From JBBQYD01 sp942493075 (GTDB lineage: Bacteria; Verrucomicrobiota; Verrucomicrobiia; Limisphaerales; UBA8199): a stretch of DNA of 64,000 nt. Location of the stretch: NCBI GenBank assembly GCA_942493075.1, contig OW818681.1, forward strand, positions 5,828,001-5,892,000. Direction: 5' to 3'. Both the position numbers and the translations under genes were made by a program. This document shows positions 1-9,318 of the stretch, piece by piece. Position 1 is the stretch's first letter. Every line of letters begins with the position of its first letter. The notes below the pieces were generated by a model. It saw nothing but the letters and a program-made list of their open reading frames with translations, had not been told where the DNA came from and searched no databases.

Positions 1-100
1 AACAACAGGCAAATACCGATCCACCGCTGCGCTGCTACGGTTTCTCGAGTTTGTTGTTTAAACTTGCACCTCGGCGCGTTTGACGTAGAACACCTGCCGA

Positions 101-985
101 ATGAACCGGTATGCAATACTGGCCTGCCTTTCGGCCATTGCACTAGGCTTGAGCGCTTGCTCCACCGTACCGCGCGCCATGAAAACTTCTCTTCATCAAT
201 ATACGCTCGACTACTCCACTCCAACGGACCCTGCCTGGCAATCTGAACTAGTGCGTATCGATGCAACTCTGCGCGCCAAGTACGGCATGTCCGCGGGACA
301 AACCGCAGTGGGAGTTCTGGATTTGCGCAGCCTGCGCCTGGCAATGCTTCATCCTGATCGCGAAGAATACGCAGCCAGCGTGCCCAAGATCGGCATTCTG
401 CTCGCGTATTTCGTCCTCCATCCGCAGGCCGCCACCAACCTGCCACCTGAGACGCGGCAGCAACTCGGATTAATGGCAAAGGCATCGAGTAACGAGGAAG
501 CCGCAAGGTTCTCCCAGGAAATGGGACTCCAACAGGTGCAGACGGTGATCAATTCTCAGGGCTTCTATGACGCCGCTCATGGCGGAGGCATTTGGGTCGG
601 AAAACACTATGGTAAAAGCGGCGAACGCTATGGCTCACCGGTGGGGGACAACTCGCATGGCGCCACGATCAGGCAGCTTTTGCGCTATTTCCTCTTGCTC
701 GAACAGGAAAAGCTAGTCTCTACCGAAGCGTCCCGGACCATGCGGCAAATCTTTGCTTCCCCCGCCATCCCCCATGACCAAATCAAATTCGTAAAAGGCT
801 TGGCCAACCGGGATGTGCAAATCATAAGGAAATGGGGTTCATGGGAGGATTGGCTCCATGACGTCGCTGTTGTAACGGGGCCGAACCGCCATTACATCAT
901 TGCAGCCCTGACCAGGCACCCCAAAGGCGATGAATACCTGGAGGAACTGGCCCGCGCGGTTGACGACCTTGTCACCCGGCAATAG
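101..985 (+). CDS. Exported serine hydrolase, class A beta-lactamase-like lipoprotein
   Basis: A 294-residue protein with a lipoprotein-type signal peptide (hydrophobic residues 5-18, then L-S-A-C at 17-20), so it is probably anchored in an envelope membrane. Residues 93-96 read S-V-P-K, the S-x-x-K nucleophile motif of the class A beta-lactamase/penicillin-binding fold. An S-S-N near residue 128 could be the SDN-like element, and K-W-G near 247 stands where K-T-G would be expected. The fold assignment is from these motifs and the length. Because the KTG motif is altered, true beta-lactam hydrolysis is doubtful and a cell-wall or other serine hydrolase role is as likely. The ATG at 101 gives the complete signal peptide. 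Confidence 0.72.
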   Translation: MNRYAILACLSAIALGLSACSTVPRAMKTSLHQYTLDYSTPTDPAWQSELVRIDATLRAKYGMSAGQTAVGVLDLRSLRLAMLHPDREEYAASVPKIGILLAYFVLHPQAATNLPPETRQQLGLMAKASSNEEAARFSQEMGLQQVQTVINSQGFYDAAHGGGIWVGKHYGKSGERYGSPVGDNSHGATIRQLLRYFLLLEQEKLVSTEASRTMRQIFASPAIPHDQIKFVKGLANRDVQIIRKWGSWEDWLHDVAVVTGPNRHYIIAALTRHPKGDEYLEELARAVDDLVTRQ

Positions 986-1049
986 TTGGGCACTTCGAGC
1001 ACAGCGTCCTCGGCAGCCCTGAACCCACCGAGTTCCACTCGCTGGGATG

Positions 1050-2492
1050 TTACCTGCCAACAGCAGCCGAGGCGTCGCGGTAACGATACAGTGCGGCAAT
1101 AACACTGAAAAGGATGGCCACAACAAAGGTTAATCCAGCATACATCATGAAACGACCGGTGCTCACCGACTCCCCCCCGCTGGGGCCACTCAGCATCTGG
1201 GTCAGCAACACCACCAATAAATTACCAAAAGCCACCGTCAACTGCCACAACCCCATGATAATGCTTTTCATCTCGGGCGCGGCCTCGCGGAATGCGAACT
1301 CCAACCCTGTCGTTGACACCAGCACCTCGGCAGTGGTGAGAACGACATAAGGCACGGCTTGCCACATGATGCTGAGTTGGTGGCCGGCCTCGATCCTGGA
1401 CTGCAGCATGGCCACGATCACGTAGGAAAACGCCGCCAGGAACATTCCTGCCGAAATGCGCCGCAGCGGTGTAGCCAGCCTTCCAAGCATCGGATAGAGC
1501 CCCCACGTCATGATTGGAATCAGGATCATGACAAACGCAGGGTTGGCGGAGAGCATTTCCTCGGGGCCGATGGTCCATGACCCGATCTTGAACACCGTCA
1601 TCTTTTGGCCCTGCATGACCCAGGTGGAAAAGGTCTGATCAAATAGCGCCCAAAACACGGGGATCAGCGCGAAAATAGACAGGATGGGCATTACAGACTT
1701 TGCAGCATCGACTTCGTTGGCTGTGCAAGCACCGCGAGCAGCATCCCAAAAAGAGGCTCCTGCCTGGCGCGGCCCCCGGTTACGCCATGCAGCGAACAGC
1801 ACTTTGAAAAAGCCGGCAGTCTTGGTCACCCTCGTAGGGGGCACCATCACGTAGTGGCGAGTTCCGAGCCAGAAAATCAGCGTAGCAACTGCCATAAAGA
1901 TGCCAGGCACACCAAACGCCCAACTATAACCCCAGGTTTTGCGTATCGCCGGAATGATCAGGAAAGCGAAGAATGACCCCAGGTTGATCGACCAATAAAA
2001 CGCGGCATAGGCCTTCTGTAATAGATGCCGTTGCTCCGGCTTAAACTGATCGCCCATGAAGGCCGAAACACAGGGCTTGATGCCGCCGGAGCCGAACGCG
2101 ATCAACCCCAGACCGATGTACAACGTCCACAGCTTGCCTTCGACACTAGGAATGAAGTCGCTAACCGCCAGCACGGCATGTCCAATGCAATAAAAGAGGG
2201 AAATCCAAAGGATGGTGCGATAGCGGCCCCAGTACCGATCCGACACCCAGGCGCCGAGCATCGGCATGAAATAATTAGCCGCGCTAAACAGAGCGATGAT
2301 GTTGGTGACATCATCCTGGGTTTTGACCAGGACATTGGTGATATAAAGGGCGAGGATGCCCTTCATCCCATAATAGCTGAAGCGCTCGCACGCTTCGTTG
2401 CCGACGATGAATTTGACCTGGGGCGGCCATTTAGAGGTCTGTTCGGGGCTGTTTTGACTCGCGCCCGCCGTCGTATTCGCTGCGTGACTCAT
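1050..2492 (-). CDS. POT/PTR2-family proton-dependent oligopeptide transporter
   Basis: A 480-residue inner-membrane permease of the major facilitator superfamily, expected to import di- and tripeptides with protons. It has the POT signature near the N-terminus (E-R-F-S-Y-Y-G-M-K) and a second one (F-Y-W-S-I-N-L-G-S) about residue 160, plus roughly a dozen hydrophobic segments. The reading frame is open further upstream to 2684, but the homologous part starts at the ATG at 2492 (MSHAANTT); the extra 64 residues are Arg-rich and unlike the family. It converges with the plus-strand lipoprotein gene, 64 nt away. Confidence 0.88.
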   Translation of the reverse strand: MSHAANTTAGASQNSPEQTSKWPPQVKFIVGNEACERFSYYGMKGILALYITNVLVKTQDDVTNIIALFSAANYFMPMLGAWVSDRYWGRYRTILWISLFYCIGHAVLAVSDFIPSVEGKLWTLYIGLGLIAFGSGGIKPCVSAFMGDQFKPEQRHLLQKAYAAFYWSINLGSFFAFLIIPAIRKTWGYSWAFGVPGIFMAVATLIFWLGTRHYVMVPPTRVTKTAGFFKVLFAAWRNRGPRQAGASFWDAARGACTANEVDAAKSVMPILSIFALIPVFWALFDQTFSTWVMQGQKMTVFKIGSWTIGPEEMLSANPAFVMILIPIMTWGLYPMLGRLATPLRRISAGMFLAAFSYVIVAMLQSRIEAGHQLSIMWQAVPYVVLTTAEVLVSTTGLEFAFREAAPEMKSIIMGLWQLTVAFGNLLVVLLTQMLSGPSGGESVSTGRFMMYAGLTFVVAILFSVIAALYRYRDASAAVGR

Positions 2493-2731
2493 TGTGCTGG
2501 GCGGCACATTAATGGACCAGAGTCCTTTTTTACAGCGCAAAACCCAACGATTTTCGAAGAACAGTGGCGGGGTCGCCTCGATACCCTCGCCTACACGCTT
2601 TGGTCCACGAGCGCCATAGCCCAAGCGTCGCGCTGGCCTGGAACTGAAGCAGAACTGAATTCGTGACTCACCGACCCTCCACACATTTGGCGTCGGAGGG
2701 CCGCTTCAAATCCAATTGCTGATACGCCGGC

Positions 2732-5185
2732 TTATTCGCGGATCGTTGCGCCGAGCTTGCTGGTAAGATCTTTCACCAGCTTCTCATGAGCACCGTTCAC
2801 TTCGTTATCCGTCAGGGTTTTTTCTCCACTGCGATACGTAAAGGCGTAAGCCACGCTCTTTTGTCCGGCGGCCACGTTCTTGCCGCGGAAGATGTCGAAA
2901 AGCTCCACGGATTCCAGGTTGGCAGGCTTGGTTTGGCGCACGACCTGGAGCACCTGATCGTGCGTAACCGTTTCCGCCAATACGAGCGCCAGGTCCCGGC
3001 GAATCGCCGGGAAGGCAGGCACTGCCTTGTAGGTTTTTGCCGCATTCCGGCGCGCCAACAATTGGTCGAGGTTCAACTCAGCCAGCAGAACCGCGTCCCG
3101 CAAATCATATTGTTTAGCGAGAACAGGCAGGAGCTGACCCAATTCACCGATCGCCAGTTTGCCGAGTTGAATCCCGGCCGACTCCAGGAAAAGAGCCGTG
3201 CTTTGCTCGCGGCTGCTATAGGACAGGCCGCGGAGGCCAAACTGCTCAAGGAACTCTTCCAGCAGCCCTTTGAGATCATACACATCGTACTTGGCATCAC
3301 GCTCAGCACCGCTCCAGAACAGAGGGTTGCGCAGACCCGTCAGCGCGATGGCCACTCGGCGTTCCTCCTGCACCTGGCCGCCGTTGCCTGGCAGGAACAC
3401 CCGGCCAACTTCGAACAGGGCGACATCGGAATTCCTGTGGCGCAGATTATTGCGAAGACTGTCAAGCAGCCCAGGCAGCAGACTCGGGCGCAGGACATTC
3501 ATGTCGCTGCTCAGCGGATTAGCCAGTGGCACAGGCGCCGCGGCGGTCGCCAGCCTGGCGCTGGTATCTGAAATGAGAGTCTGCCCTTGGGCCTCAAACA
3601 AGCCTAGTCCCGCCAAAATTCGGCGTGCCTCGGCTAATTGATCATGCACCGCGTCATAGGGGTTTGTGCCGATGGCACCACGAGGCGGTGTTGCGGGGAT
3701 TTTATCGATCCCATAGAGCCGGGCCACCTCTTCGATCAAATCGATTTCACGCTTGAGATCGACACGGAACGTGGGAATGCGGAAGGTGACCGGCTCCGAG
3801 CCAGCACCCTCACCCACGGGCTGCGGCTTGCGACCGACCACTTTGAGCTCGAGCTGGCTGAGATATTCCTCAATACGCGCCGGATGCAATTCAACACCCA
3901 GAAGGTCCGCCACCTTTTGATGGCGAAGCGTGATCTGCTTCGGCTGGATTGGTGCAGGACAGGCATCCACGATGCCCGCGGCAAGTGTGCCACCGGCTGT
4001 TTGAAGGATGAGTTCCACAGCTCGGCGGCTCGCCGCCTCACAAACTCCAATGTCACCGCCGCGCTCATACCGGTACGAGGACTCGGTACGCAAGCCCAGT
4101 TTCTTTGAAGTGAACCGGATATTCTGCGGTTTGAAATAGGCGCTTTCGATCAGAACATCAACGGTCTGATCGTTGATTTCGGTGTTCTGGCCACCCATCA
4201 CACCAGCGAGGGCGATCGCTTTCTGCTCGTCCGCGATCAAAAGATTCTGGCTGGTCAACGTGCGCTCCTGCCCATCGAGCGTGACGAACTTTTCACCCTC
4301 GGCAGCACAGCGCACCACGATGGTAGGAACCCCCTGGCTGCCTTTGGCCAGCAGGTGATAATCAAAAGCATGCAGGGGCTGCCCGAATTCAAGCATCACG
4401 TAGTTGGTTACATCCACCACGTTGCTGATGCTCCGAATGCCCACCTTCTCAAGGGTATTCCGCATCCAATCCGGGCTCGGCCCAACTTTGACACCCTTCA
4501 CGACCCGAGCCGTATAACGCGGACAAAGCTCCGCATCATCCAGCCGAACAGAAACCAATTCCGCAACCGCCTGCCCGGTTTCGGGAAGCGTCGCCGAGGG
4601 GATCTTCAGTGGATTGCCCGTCAATGCGCTGATTTCGCGCGCGATCCCAATGACACTGTTGAGATCAGGCCGGTTAGGCGTGACCTCCAGATCGTAAACA
4701 AAGTCAGTCTCACTCGCTCCGAGAAATTCTCCGAACGGCTGGCCCACTTTCGCATCCTCGCGCAGGATCAACAAGCCATCCACCTGGTCGGGCAGACCCA
4801 ATTCCTGCGGCGAGCACATCATCCCTTGCGATTCTATACCGCGGATTTTGCCCACTTTAATTGTAAACGGTGGTTCGCCGGGTTTAGCCGGCAGGGAAGC
4901 CCCGGGCAGGATCAGCGGAACTTTGTCCCCTGCTTTAAAATTCTGAGCGCCGCAAACGATCTGACGTTCACCCTTGCCGTCATTGACGCGGCAAAGGGAG
5001 AGCTTGTCCGCATTGGGATGCTTATCGCGGGTGATAACCTGCGCGACGACCACGCCTTCGAAGCCGCCGCCGATCTTATGGACGCCTTCGACCTCGACGC
5101 CAAGCATCGTCAGCCGTTCGGAGAGCTGCTCGGGCGACCAATCGAAGTCAACGTATTGTTTGAGCCAATTTAATGTTACTTTCAT
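2732..5185 (-). CDS. pheT: Phenylalanine--tRNA ligase beta subunit
   Basis: An 817-residue beta subunit of the heterotetrameric enzyme that charges tRNA-Phe in the cytoplasm; about 800 residues is the normal length. Domains run in the usual order: N-terminal OB-fold tRNA-binding domain (about 40-150, with V-C-G-A-Q-N-F), B3/B4 editing domain (about 210-390, with N-V-V-D-V-T-N-Y), B5 domain (about 410-490), catalytic-like core (about 500-690) and a C-terminal FDX-ACB anticodon-binding domain (from about 720, with F-P-A-I-R-R-D-L-A-L-V). It lies 38 nt downstream of pheS and is presumably co-transcribed with it. Confidence 0.97.
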   Translation of the reverse strand: MKVTLNWLKQYVDFDWSPEQLSERLTMLGVEVEGVHKIGGGFEGVVVAQVITRDKHPNADKLSLCRVNDGKGERQIVCGAQNFKAGDKVPLILPGASLPAKPGEPPFTIKVGKIRGIESQGMMCSPQELGLPDQVDGLLILREDAKVGQPFGEFLGASETDFVYDLEVTPNRPDLNSVIGIAREISALTGNPLKIPSATLPETGQAVAELVSVRLDDAELCPRYTARVVKGVKVGPSPDWMRNTLEKVGIRSISNVVDVTNYVMLEFGQPLHAFDYHLLAKGSQGVPTIVVRCAAEGEKFVTLDGQERTLTSQNLLIADEQKAIALAGVMGGQNTEINDQTVDVLIESAYFKPQNIRFTSKKLGLRTESSYRYERGGDIGVCEAASRRAVELILQTAGGTLAAGIVDACPAPIQPKQITLRHQKVADLLGVELHPARIEEYLSQLELKVVGRKPQPVGEGAGSEPVTFRIPTFRVDLKREIDLIEEVARLYGIDKIPATPPRGAIGTNPYDAVHDQLAEARRILAGLGLFEAQGQTLISDTSARLATAAAPVPLANPLSSDMNVLRPSLLPGLLDSLRNNLRHRNSDVALFEVGRVFLPGNGGQVQEERRVAIALTGLRNPLFWSGAERDAKYDVYDLKGLLEEFLEQFGLRGLSYSSREQSTALFLESAGIQLGKLAIGELGQLLPVLAKQYDLRDAVLLAELNLDQLLARRNAAKTYKAVPAFPAIRRDLALVLAETVTHDQVLQVVRQTKPANLESVELFDIFRGKNVAAGQKSVAYAFTYRSGEKTLTDNEVNGAHEKLVKDLTSKLGATIRE

Positions 5186-5223
5186 GGAGCGGGGGAAATG
5201 GCTGAATTCTTTGTCGTCACCGG

Positions 5224-6228
5224 TTAGAACTGGTTCAGGAATCGCAGGTTGTTTTCGTAAAACAACCGGATGTCATTGATGCCGTATCGGATCATCGCGA
5301 TGCGTTCGATTCCAAACCCAAACGCCCATCCGGTCCATTCTTCGGGGTCGTAGCCGACGTTCTCGAACACCTGCGGATGGACCATGCCACATCCGGCGAT
5401 CTCCAGCCATTCTTTGCCCATTTTGCGGGTCAGAGCGCTGCTGAAGTCGATCTCGAAGCTGGGCTCAGTATAGCTGAAGTAATGCGGGCGAAAACGGATC
5501 TTGATTTCAGATCCCATCAGTTCTTTGAAAACGAATTCCACTGTCCCCTTGAGGTCGCCTACCGTGACTTTGCGGTCAACATAGAGCCCCTCGACCTGGT
5601 GAAAGGTTGGGTTATGCGTTGCATCCGCGTTATCGCGTCGATAGACGCGTCCCGGAACGATGATTCGCACCGGTGGCGGCTGCTTCTTCATGACCCGAAT
5701 CTGAACCGAGGACGTGTGCGTGCGGAGCAGAGTCTGCGTGCCGCCGATGTAAAACGTATCCTGGCTATCGCGTGCCGGGTGGTCAGCCGGGGTGTTAAGC
5801 GCATCAAAACAATGATACTCATCCTCCACCTCGGGACCATCGGCCACCACGAACCCAATCTTGCGGAAACTCCGGACAATGTCTTCAGTGACCTGTGTCA
5901 GGGGATGCAGTTTGCCCAGGGAGCGTCGCCGGCCTGGCAGGGTAAAATCGGTCGGGTTTGACGGCAGGGCGGCTTTAAGCTCAAGGTCGGTGCGGCGGGC
6001 GGACAGGGCAGATTCTATTTCGACTTTAGCCAGGTTCATGGCTTTGCCGGCAGCCGGTTTCTCTTCCTTAGGCAGGGTACCGAGCCCCTTCAGGAGCGCG
6101 GTAAACTTGCCGTTTGAACCGAGGGAAGCGACGCGGGCCTGGTCGAGCGCGGCCAAATCACCGGCGTTCTGGATCTCGGCCAGGGCGGCCTGTTTCACGG
6201 GTTCGATTTGATCAAGCAATCCAGCCAT
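5224..6228 (-). CDS. pheS: Phenylalanine--tRNA ligase alpha subunit
   Basis: A 334-residue catalytic subunit of phenylalanyl-tRNA synthetase. It begins with a short coiled-coil arm and then the class II synthetase core. Motif 2-like sequence (G-R-V-Y-R-R-D) and motif 3-like sequence (G-F-G-I-E-R-I-A-M) near the C-terminus are visible, as is H-P-L-T-Q-V preceding the core. It is the first gene of the pheS-pheT pair. A strong hairpin with a T-run separates it from rplT, so expression may be set by attenuation or by its own promoter. Confidence 0.97.
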   Translation of the reverse strand: MAGLLDQIEPVKQAALAEIQNAGDLAALDQARVASLGSNGKFTALLKGLGTLPKEEKPAAGKAMNLAKVEIESALSARRTDLELKAALPSNPTDFTLPGRRRSLGKLHPLTQVTEDIVRSFRKIGFVVADGPEVEDEYHCFDALNTPADHPARDSQDTFYIGGTQTLLRTHTSSVQIRVMKKQPPPVRIIVPGRVYRRDNADATHNPTFHQVEGLYVDRKVTVGDLKGTVEFVFKELMGSEIKIRFRPHYFSYTEPSFEIDFSSALTRKMGKEWLEIAGCGMVHPQVFENVGYDPEEWTGWAFGFGIERIAMIRYGINDIRLFYENNLRFLNQF

Positions 6229-6262
6229 AACAATGACAAACTTAAAGGAACAAAATTCGATG

Positions 6263-6302
6263 ATAAAAACAAAAACGGGCGAACCGGTCAGGGTCGCCCG
6301 TT
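6263..6302 (-). terminator. Intrinsic terminator or attenuator between rplT and pheS
   Basis: A 9-bp stem (arms 6274-6282 and 6294-6302, G-C rich, A-A-C-G-G-G-C-G-A) closes an 11-nt loop. Read on the minus strand it is followed by TTTTTGTTTTT. It sits after the rplT stop and before the pheS start, fitting a terminator of rpmI-rplT or an attenuator for pheST. Confidence 0.75.
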
Positions 6303-6329
6303 CTCCACTGGCCTAAGTCAGCGGGAAAT

Positions 6330-6701
6330 TTAAGCCTTGGCGGCTTTGGTTTTCAGAGCGTCCTGGGCAATTTTAACCAGGACGGTAAAAGCTGCGGCAT
6401 CGGTGGCAGCGAGGTCGGCGAGCACCTTGCGATCGAGGGCCACTTTGGCGGCCTTGAGGCCTTCCATGAAGCGGCTGTAGGTGATTCCGGCTGCGCGGGC
6501 CGCAGCGTTGATGCGGATCTGCCACAGGTAGCGGAAGGTGCGCTTCTTAACGCGGCGATCGCGATAGGCATACTTGCGGCCGTGATCAACGGCGTCAGAG
6601 GCGTAACGGTAAAGCTTCGAACGGCGCATCCGGTAGCCTTTGGCGGCGTGGATCATCCGTGCTCTGCGTTTGCGGGAGGCGGGTGCGTTTGTAACTCGCA
6701 T
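6330..6701 (-). CDS. rplT: 50S ribosomal protein L20
   Basis: A 123-residue basic protein that binds 23S rRNA early in large-subunit assembly. It shows the family's R-K-R-R-A-R-M start and the central block R-D-R-R-V-K-K-R-T-F-R-Y-L-W followed by I-N-A-A-A-R. It follows rpmI by 38 nt, the standard L35-L20 pair. In many bacteria L20 represses its own operon through the leader; no leader pseudoknot was resolved here. Confidence 0.97.
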   Translation of the reverse strand: MRVTNAPASRKRRARMIHAAKGYRMRRSKLYRYASDAVDHGRKYAYRDRRVKKRTFRYLWQIRINAAARAAGITYSRFMEGLKAAKVALDRKVLADLAATDAAAFTVLVKIAQDALKTKAAKA

Positions 6702-6739
6702 GGTCTATTCCTTATTAATCAAATGAAGTTTGTCCGGCC

Positions 6740-6949
6740 TCAGCGTGTGAAGGGCAGGTTCTGTTTAATGCGATACTCGTCCGTTTTATGCACGGTGGTG
6801 GTTCCGCGCAGGTTCCGCCGGCGCTTGGGTCGCTTTGTTTCCGCCAAGTGGCGCTTGCCTGCGCTCGCTCGCAGGACTTTGCCTGTGGCCGTAATTTTGA
6901 AACGCTTGGCCACGGACTTCTTGGTCTTAATGCCTTTTGGACGTCGCAT
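6740..6949 (-). CDS. rpmI: 50S ribosomal protein L35
   Basis: A 69-residue, very basic large-subunit protein with the family pattern K-T-K-K-S-V-A-K-R-F-K-I-T-A-T-G near the start and a K-R-x-L-x-x-x-K-R-x-K-R-R block in the middle. It heads the rpmI-rplT pair. infC, which usually precedes rpmI, is not here; smpB lies upstream instead. Confidence 0.96.
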   Translation of the reverse strand: MRRPKGIKTKKSVAKRFKITATGKVLRASAGKRHLAETKRPKRRRNLRGTTTVHKTDEYRIKQNLPFTR

Positions 6950-7082
6950 AGTCGTTAAGTTCTATAATCAAAAAGAGCGCGTAATATAGGCAGCGCTCAA
7001 ACTGCAAGCAAGACATTTTTCCACGCAATCAAGTTGATCTCATTGCATGTCGCTCGCCAAACTGCGGGTGTTCCCTCTGGCG

Positions 7083-7538
7083 TCACCCGTCTTTTACCCG
7101 CTTCATGGTGGCGCGCTTAAGCTCCCGGTCGGCCTCGCGCGTCTTCAAATCCTCGCGTTTGTCGTACTCGGCTTTGCCCTTGCCCACCCCCAGGAGCACC
7201 TTCACTTTGCCGTTTTTCCAATAAAAAGCGAGCGGAAAGAGCGCGTTACCTTTTACTAACGCCAATCCCTGCAACTTTCGGATCTCATTCCGGTGCAGCA
7301 ACAGCTTCCGCGGAGCCTTCGGCTTATGGTTATTCAGGTTGCCAAAACTATATTCGTCAATGTGCGAATTATATAGCCAGACTTCCTCCCGCTCCACCCT
7401 CGCAAAGGCATCGCTGATCTGCCCACGCCCTGCCCTCAGCGCCTTGACCTCGGTCCCGTGCAGCACCAGGCCCGCTTCGAACGTCTCCAGAACGTGGTAG
7501 TCCCGGCGCGCTTTCGAATTGGTTAAGATATCCGCCAT
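7083..7538 (-). CDS. smpB: SsrA-binding protein SmpB
   Basis: A 151-residue partner of tmRNA in trans-translation, the rescue of stalled ribosomes. Motifs typical of the family are N-x-K-A-R-R-D-Y at the start, E-T-F-E-A-G-L-V-L-H-G-T-E-V-K-A-L-R, R-K-L-L-L-H-R-N-E-I and G-x-G-K-G-K-A-E-Y-D-K-R in the basic tail. It lies 133 nt upstream of rpmI on the same strand. No tmRNA gene was recognised in this window. Confidence 0.96.
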   Translation of the reverse strand: MADILTNSKARRDYHVLETFEAGLVLHGTEVKALRAGRGQISDAFARVEREEVWLYNSHIDEYSFGNLNNHKPKAPRKLLLHRNEIRKLQGLALVKGNALFPLAFYWKNGKVKVLLGVGKGKAEYDKREDLKTREADRELKRATMKRVKDG

Positions 7539-7547
7539 GTTAACACA

Positions 7548-7575
7548 ATAGCCAGAAGGTCCCCCTTCTGGCTAT
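7548..7575. other. Perfect 12-bp hairpin between rpoZ and smpB
   Basis: Arms 7548-7559 and 7564-7575 are perfect reverse complements around a 4-nt loop. There is no clear T-run on either strand, so it may be an RNA-stability or processing structure, or a weak terminator of rpoZ, just upstream of the smpB start. Confidence 0.6.
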
Positions 7576-7614
7576 GGCTGAAATCAAAAAGAGTGTGCAG
7601 CCGGGCGGAGGATC

Positions 7615-7869
7615 TCAGTGCCGCTTGCGCTTCTTGTTCGAAGGGCGAGTCAGTTCCACCGGCTCGGGCAGCTCGAATCCCATCTTGTCTTCGATGAGCT
7701 CCATCAGGGCAACATCCGCCACGCCCACGCTCGCTGAGGCGTTCACTAACGGACGGCTCATCGCACCTGCGCCAGCGTTAAGCTGCCGGACCCGGCGAGA
7801 AATCAAATTAACCAGAACGTTGGGGTTACCAACCTTCTCCAGTGCTTTCTTTGTCAGTTCGGCATTCAC
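7615..7869 (-). CDS. rpoZ: DNA-directed RNA polymerase omega subunit
   Basis: An 84-residue small subunit that helps fold and hold beta-prime. It matches the omega pattern: L-V-N-L-I-S-R-R-V-R-Q-L-N-A-G in helix 1 and V-A-L-M-E-L-I-E-D-K-M near the end, followed by a basic tail. The start is a GTG at 7869; no in-frame ATG would leave the conserved N-terminus intact. It precedes smpB by 76 nt on the same strand. Confidence 0.82.
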   Translation of the reverse strand: MNAELTKKALEKVGNPNVLVNLISRRVRQLNAGAGAMSRPLVNASASVGVADVALMELIEDKMGFELPEPVELTRPSNKKRKRH

Positions 7870-7987
7870 GGTGATCTAAAAAATCTCCCAAATAGAGCGG
7901 GATAGCTTAGCCCCTGAGTTCGGCAACGCAACATTAAAATCAGTAAAAGACTTGCGCCCGCAGTCGCCATTGCCTACAAAAAGTCGC

Positions 7988-8914
7988 ATGCCGCCTAAGC
8001 AGCAGTCATCTCAAAAAACTATAAAATCGGCCTTTGATCTTGCTGATTTCCTTGCCTCTCGCACCGCCGCCGTGAACGAGGCGCTCGATTGCCTGCTGCC
8101 AAAGGCCTCCGCCAAGCCAGCCACGATTCATAAGGCCATGCGCTATTCGCTCTTCGCCGGTGGCAAACGCATGCGCCCTGCCCTTTGCCTGGCGGCCGCC
8201 TCCGCATGCGGAGGCTCTGAACTGGAGGCCATTCCCCTGGCCTGTGCGGTGGAATGCATCCACACCTATTCTCTCATCCATGATGATTTGCCCGCCATGG
8301 ACAATGACGATTACCGGCGCGGCAAGCTCACCAATCACAAGGTCTTTGGCGAAGGCGTGGCCGTGCTCGCCGGGGACGCATTGCTCACCCAGGCTTTCGA
8401 ATTAGCCGCGCAGTCCAACGGTTGGCCCCGCTATTCGCACCAGCAGATCATTCTGGAACTGGCGGCGGCATCAGGCTCGCTCCAGCTAATCGCCGGCCAG
8501 GTCGCCGATCTCGAAGGGGAAGGTAAAAAACTCTCGCAGGCAGAACTGCGTTACATTCATGAACGCAAAACCTCCGCCCTGCTCTGCTGTTCGGTGCGCC
8601 TCGGGGGCATGAGCGCCAACTGCACACCGGCCCAGCTCAAGGCGTTGACCAGTTTCGGATACCATGTCGGCCTCGCCTTCCAGGTGATCGATGACATCCT
8701 CGACGTCACCCAGACGAGCGAGAAGCTTGGCAAAACCGCCGGTAAAGACACCAAGGCACAGAAAGCGACCTACCCGTCCATTGTTGGCCTGGAACGTTCC
8801 CGCAAGATCGCGAGTCAGCTAACAGACAAAGCCTATGCGGCGTTGAAACCTTTCAAAGGCAAAGCCGAGGCGCTTGAGGCTCTCGCCGATTACCTGCTCA
8901 AACGCGACAGGTGA
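7988..8914 (+). CDS. ispA: Polyprenyl (farnesyl/geranylgeranyl-type) diphosphate synthase
   Basis: A 308-residue trans-prenyltransferase that condenses IPP with allylic diphosphates. The first Asp-rich motif reads D-D-L-P-A-M-D-N-D-D and the second D-D-I-L-D; the G-G-K-R-M-R-P substrate-binding block lies near residue 53. The D-D-x-x-x-x-D first motif with a 2-residue insertion is typical of bacterial farnesyl or geranyl diphosphate synthases, but chain length cannot be settled by eye. The ATG at 7988 is preferred over an upstream TTG at 7952. Confidence 0.9.
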   Translation: MPPKQQSSQKTIKSAFDLADFLASRTAAVNEALDCLLPKASAKPATIHKAMRYSLFAGGKRMRPALCLAAASACGGSELEAIPLACAVECIHTYSLIHDDLPAMDNDDYRRGKLTNHKVFGEGVAVLAGDALLTQAFELAAQSNGWPRYSHQQIILELAAASGSLQLIAGQVADLEGEGKKLSQAELRYIHERKTSALLCCSVRLGGMSANCTPAQLKALTSFGYHVGLAFQVIDDILDVTQTSEKLGKTAGKDTKAQKATYPSIVGLERSRKIASQLTDKAYAALKPFKGKAEALEALADYLLKRDR

Positions 8915-8978
8915 CGTTGCCGTCGATGTTGAGCCCGCCATTTAAACGCCGATGGCAGCCGTGCGTGCAAAGTTCCGA

Positions 8979-9149
8979 TCAGACCCGTCGTGAGTTCTTG
9001 CCCAGCCATTCGGTGTAGGCAGCTTGCTTCACTCTCCCACTGGCAAGCGCCAGTGTCATTTCAACCACGGATTCCTCAGTTGCGGTAAACTCGATGCCAT
9101 TGAGTTCAACAAATGTGGCTGTTCTGACCAGGAGTATGTCCAACGCAAT
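8979..9149 (-). pseudogene. C-terminal remnant of a Doc/Fic-type toxin
   Basis: The last about 56 residues of this frame match the tail of Doc (death-on-curing) proteins: a hydrophobic helix R-T-A-T-F-V-E-L-N-G followed by E-E-S-V-V-E-M-T-L-A-L-A-S-G and a terminal W-L-G-K. The catalytic H-P-F-x-D-G-N-K-R region that must precede it is missing. The frame continues upstream to 9359 but that part is repeat sequence, not Doc. No Phd-like antitoxin is visible. This is a decayed toxin-antitoxin relic at the edge of the island. Confidence 0.55.
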
Positions 9150-9261
9150 AGGTTCCCTTCGGCGAAGCGAGGTCGTGGGTGCCGCCAGGCAAGTCAACCG
9201 CCAATCCGCTAATGGAACGCCAATCCGAGCTGCCAGGAGTCCTGAAAGGACGGCACGCGAG

Positions 9262-9285
9262 TAGCCCGGGGTAAGGCCGCCAGGC
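9262..9285. repeat. REP-like CCCCGGGGTAAGG unit, diverged copy
   Basis: A diverged copy of the unit seen twice at 12951-12975 and 13004-13028: a near-palindromic CCCGGGGTAAGG core followed by a G-C rich tail. Confidence 0.45.
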
Positions 9286-9318
9286 CGCCACCCTGGGTAA
9301 AAACAATAAGAACCCTTA

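Noticed and set aside
7083..7538. A possible tmRNA gene near smpB.
   Set aside because: No tRNA-like acceptor and T-arm pair or tag reading frame was found around smpB.
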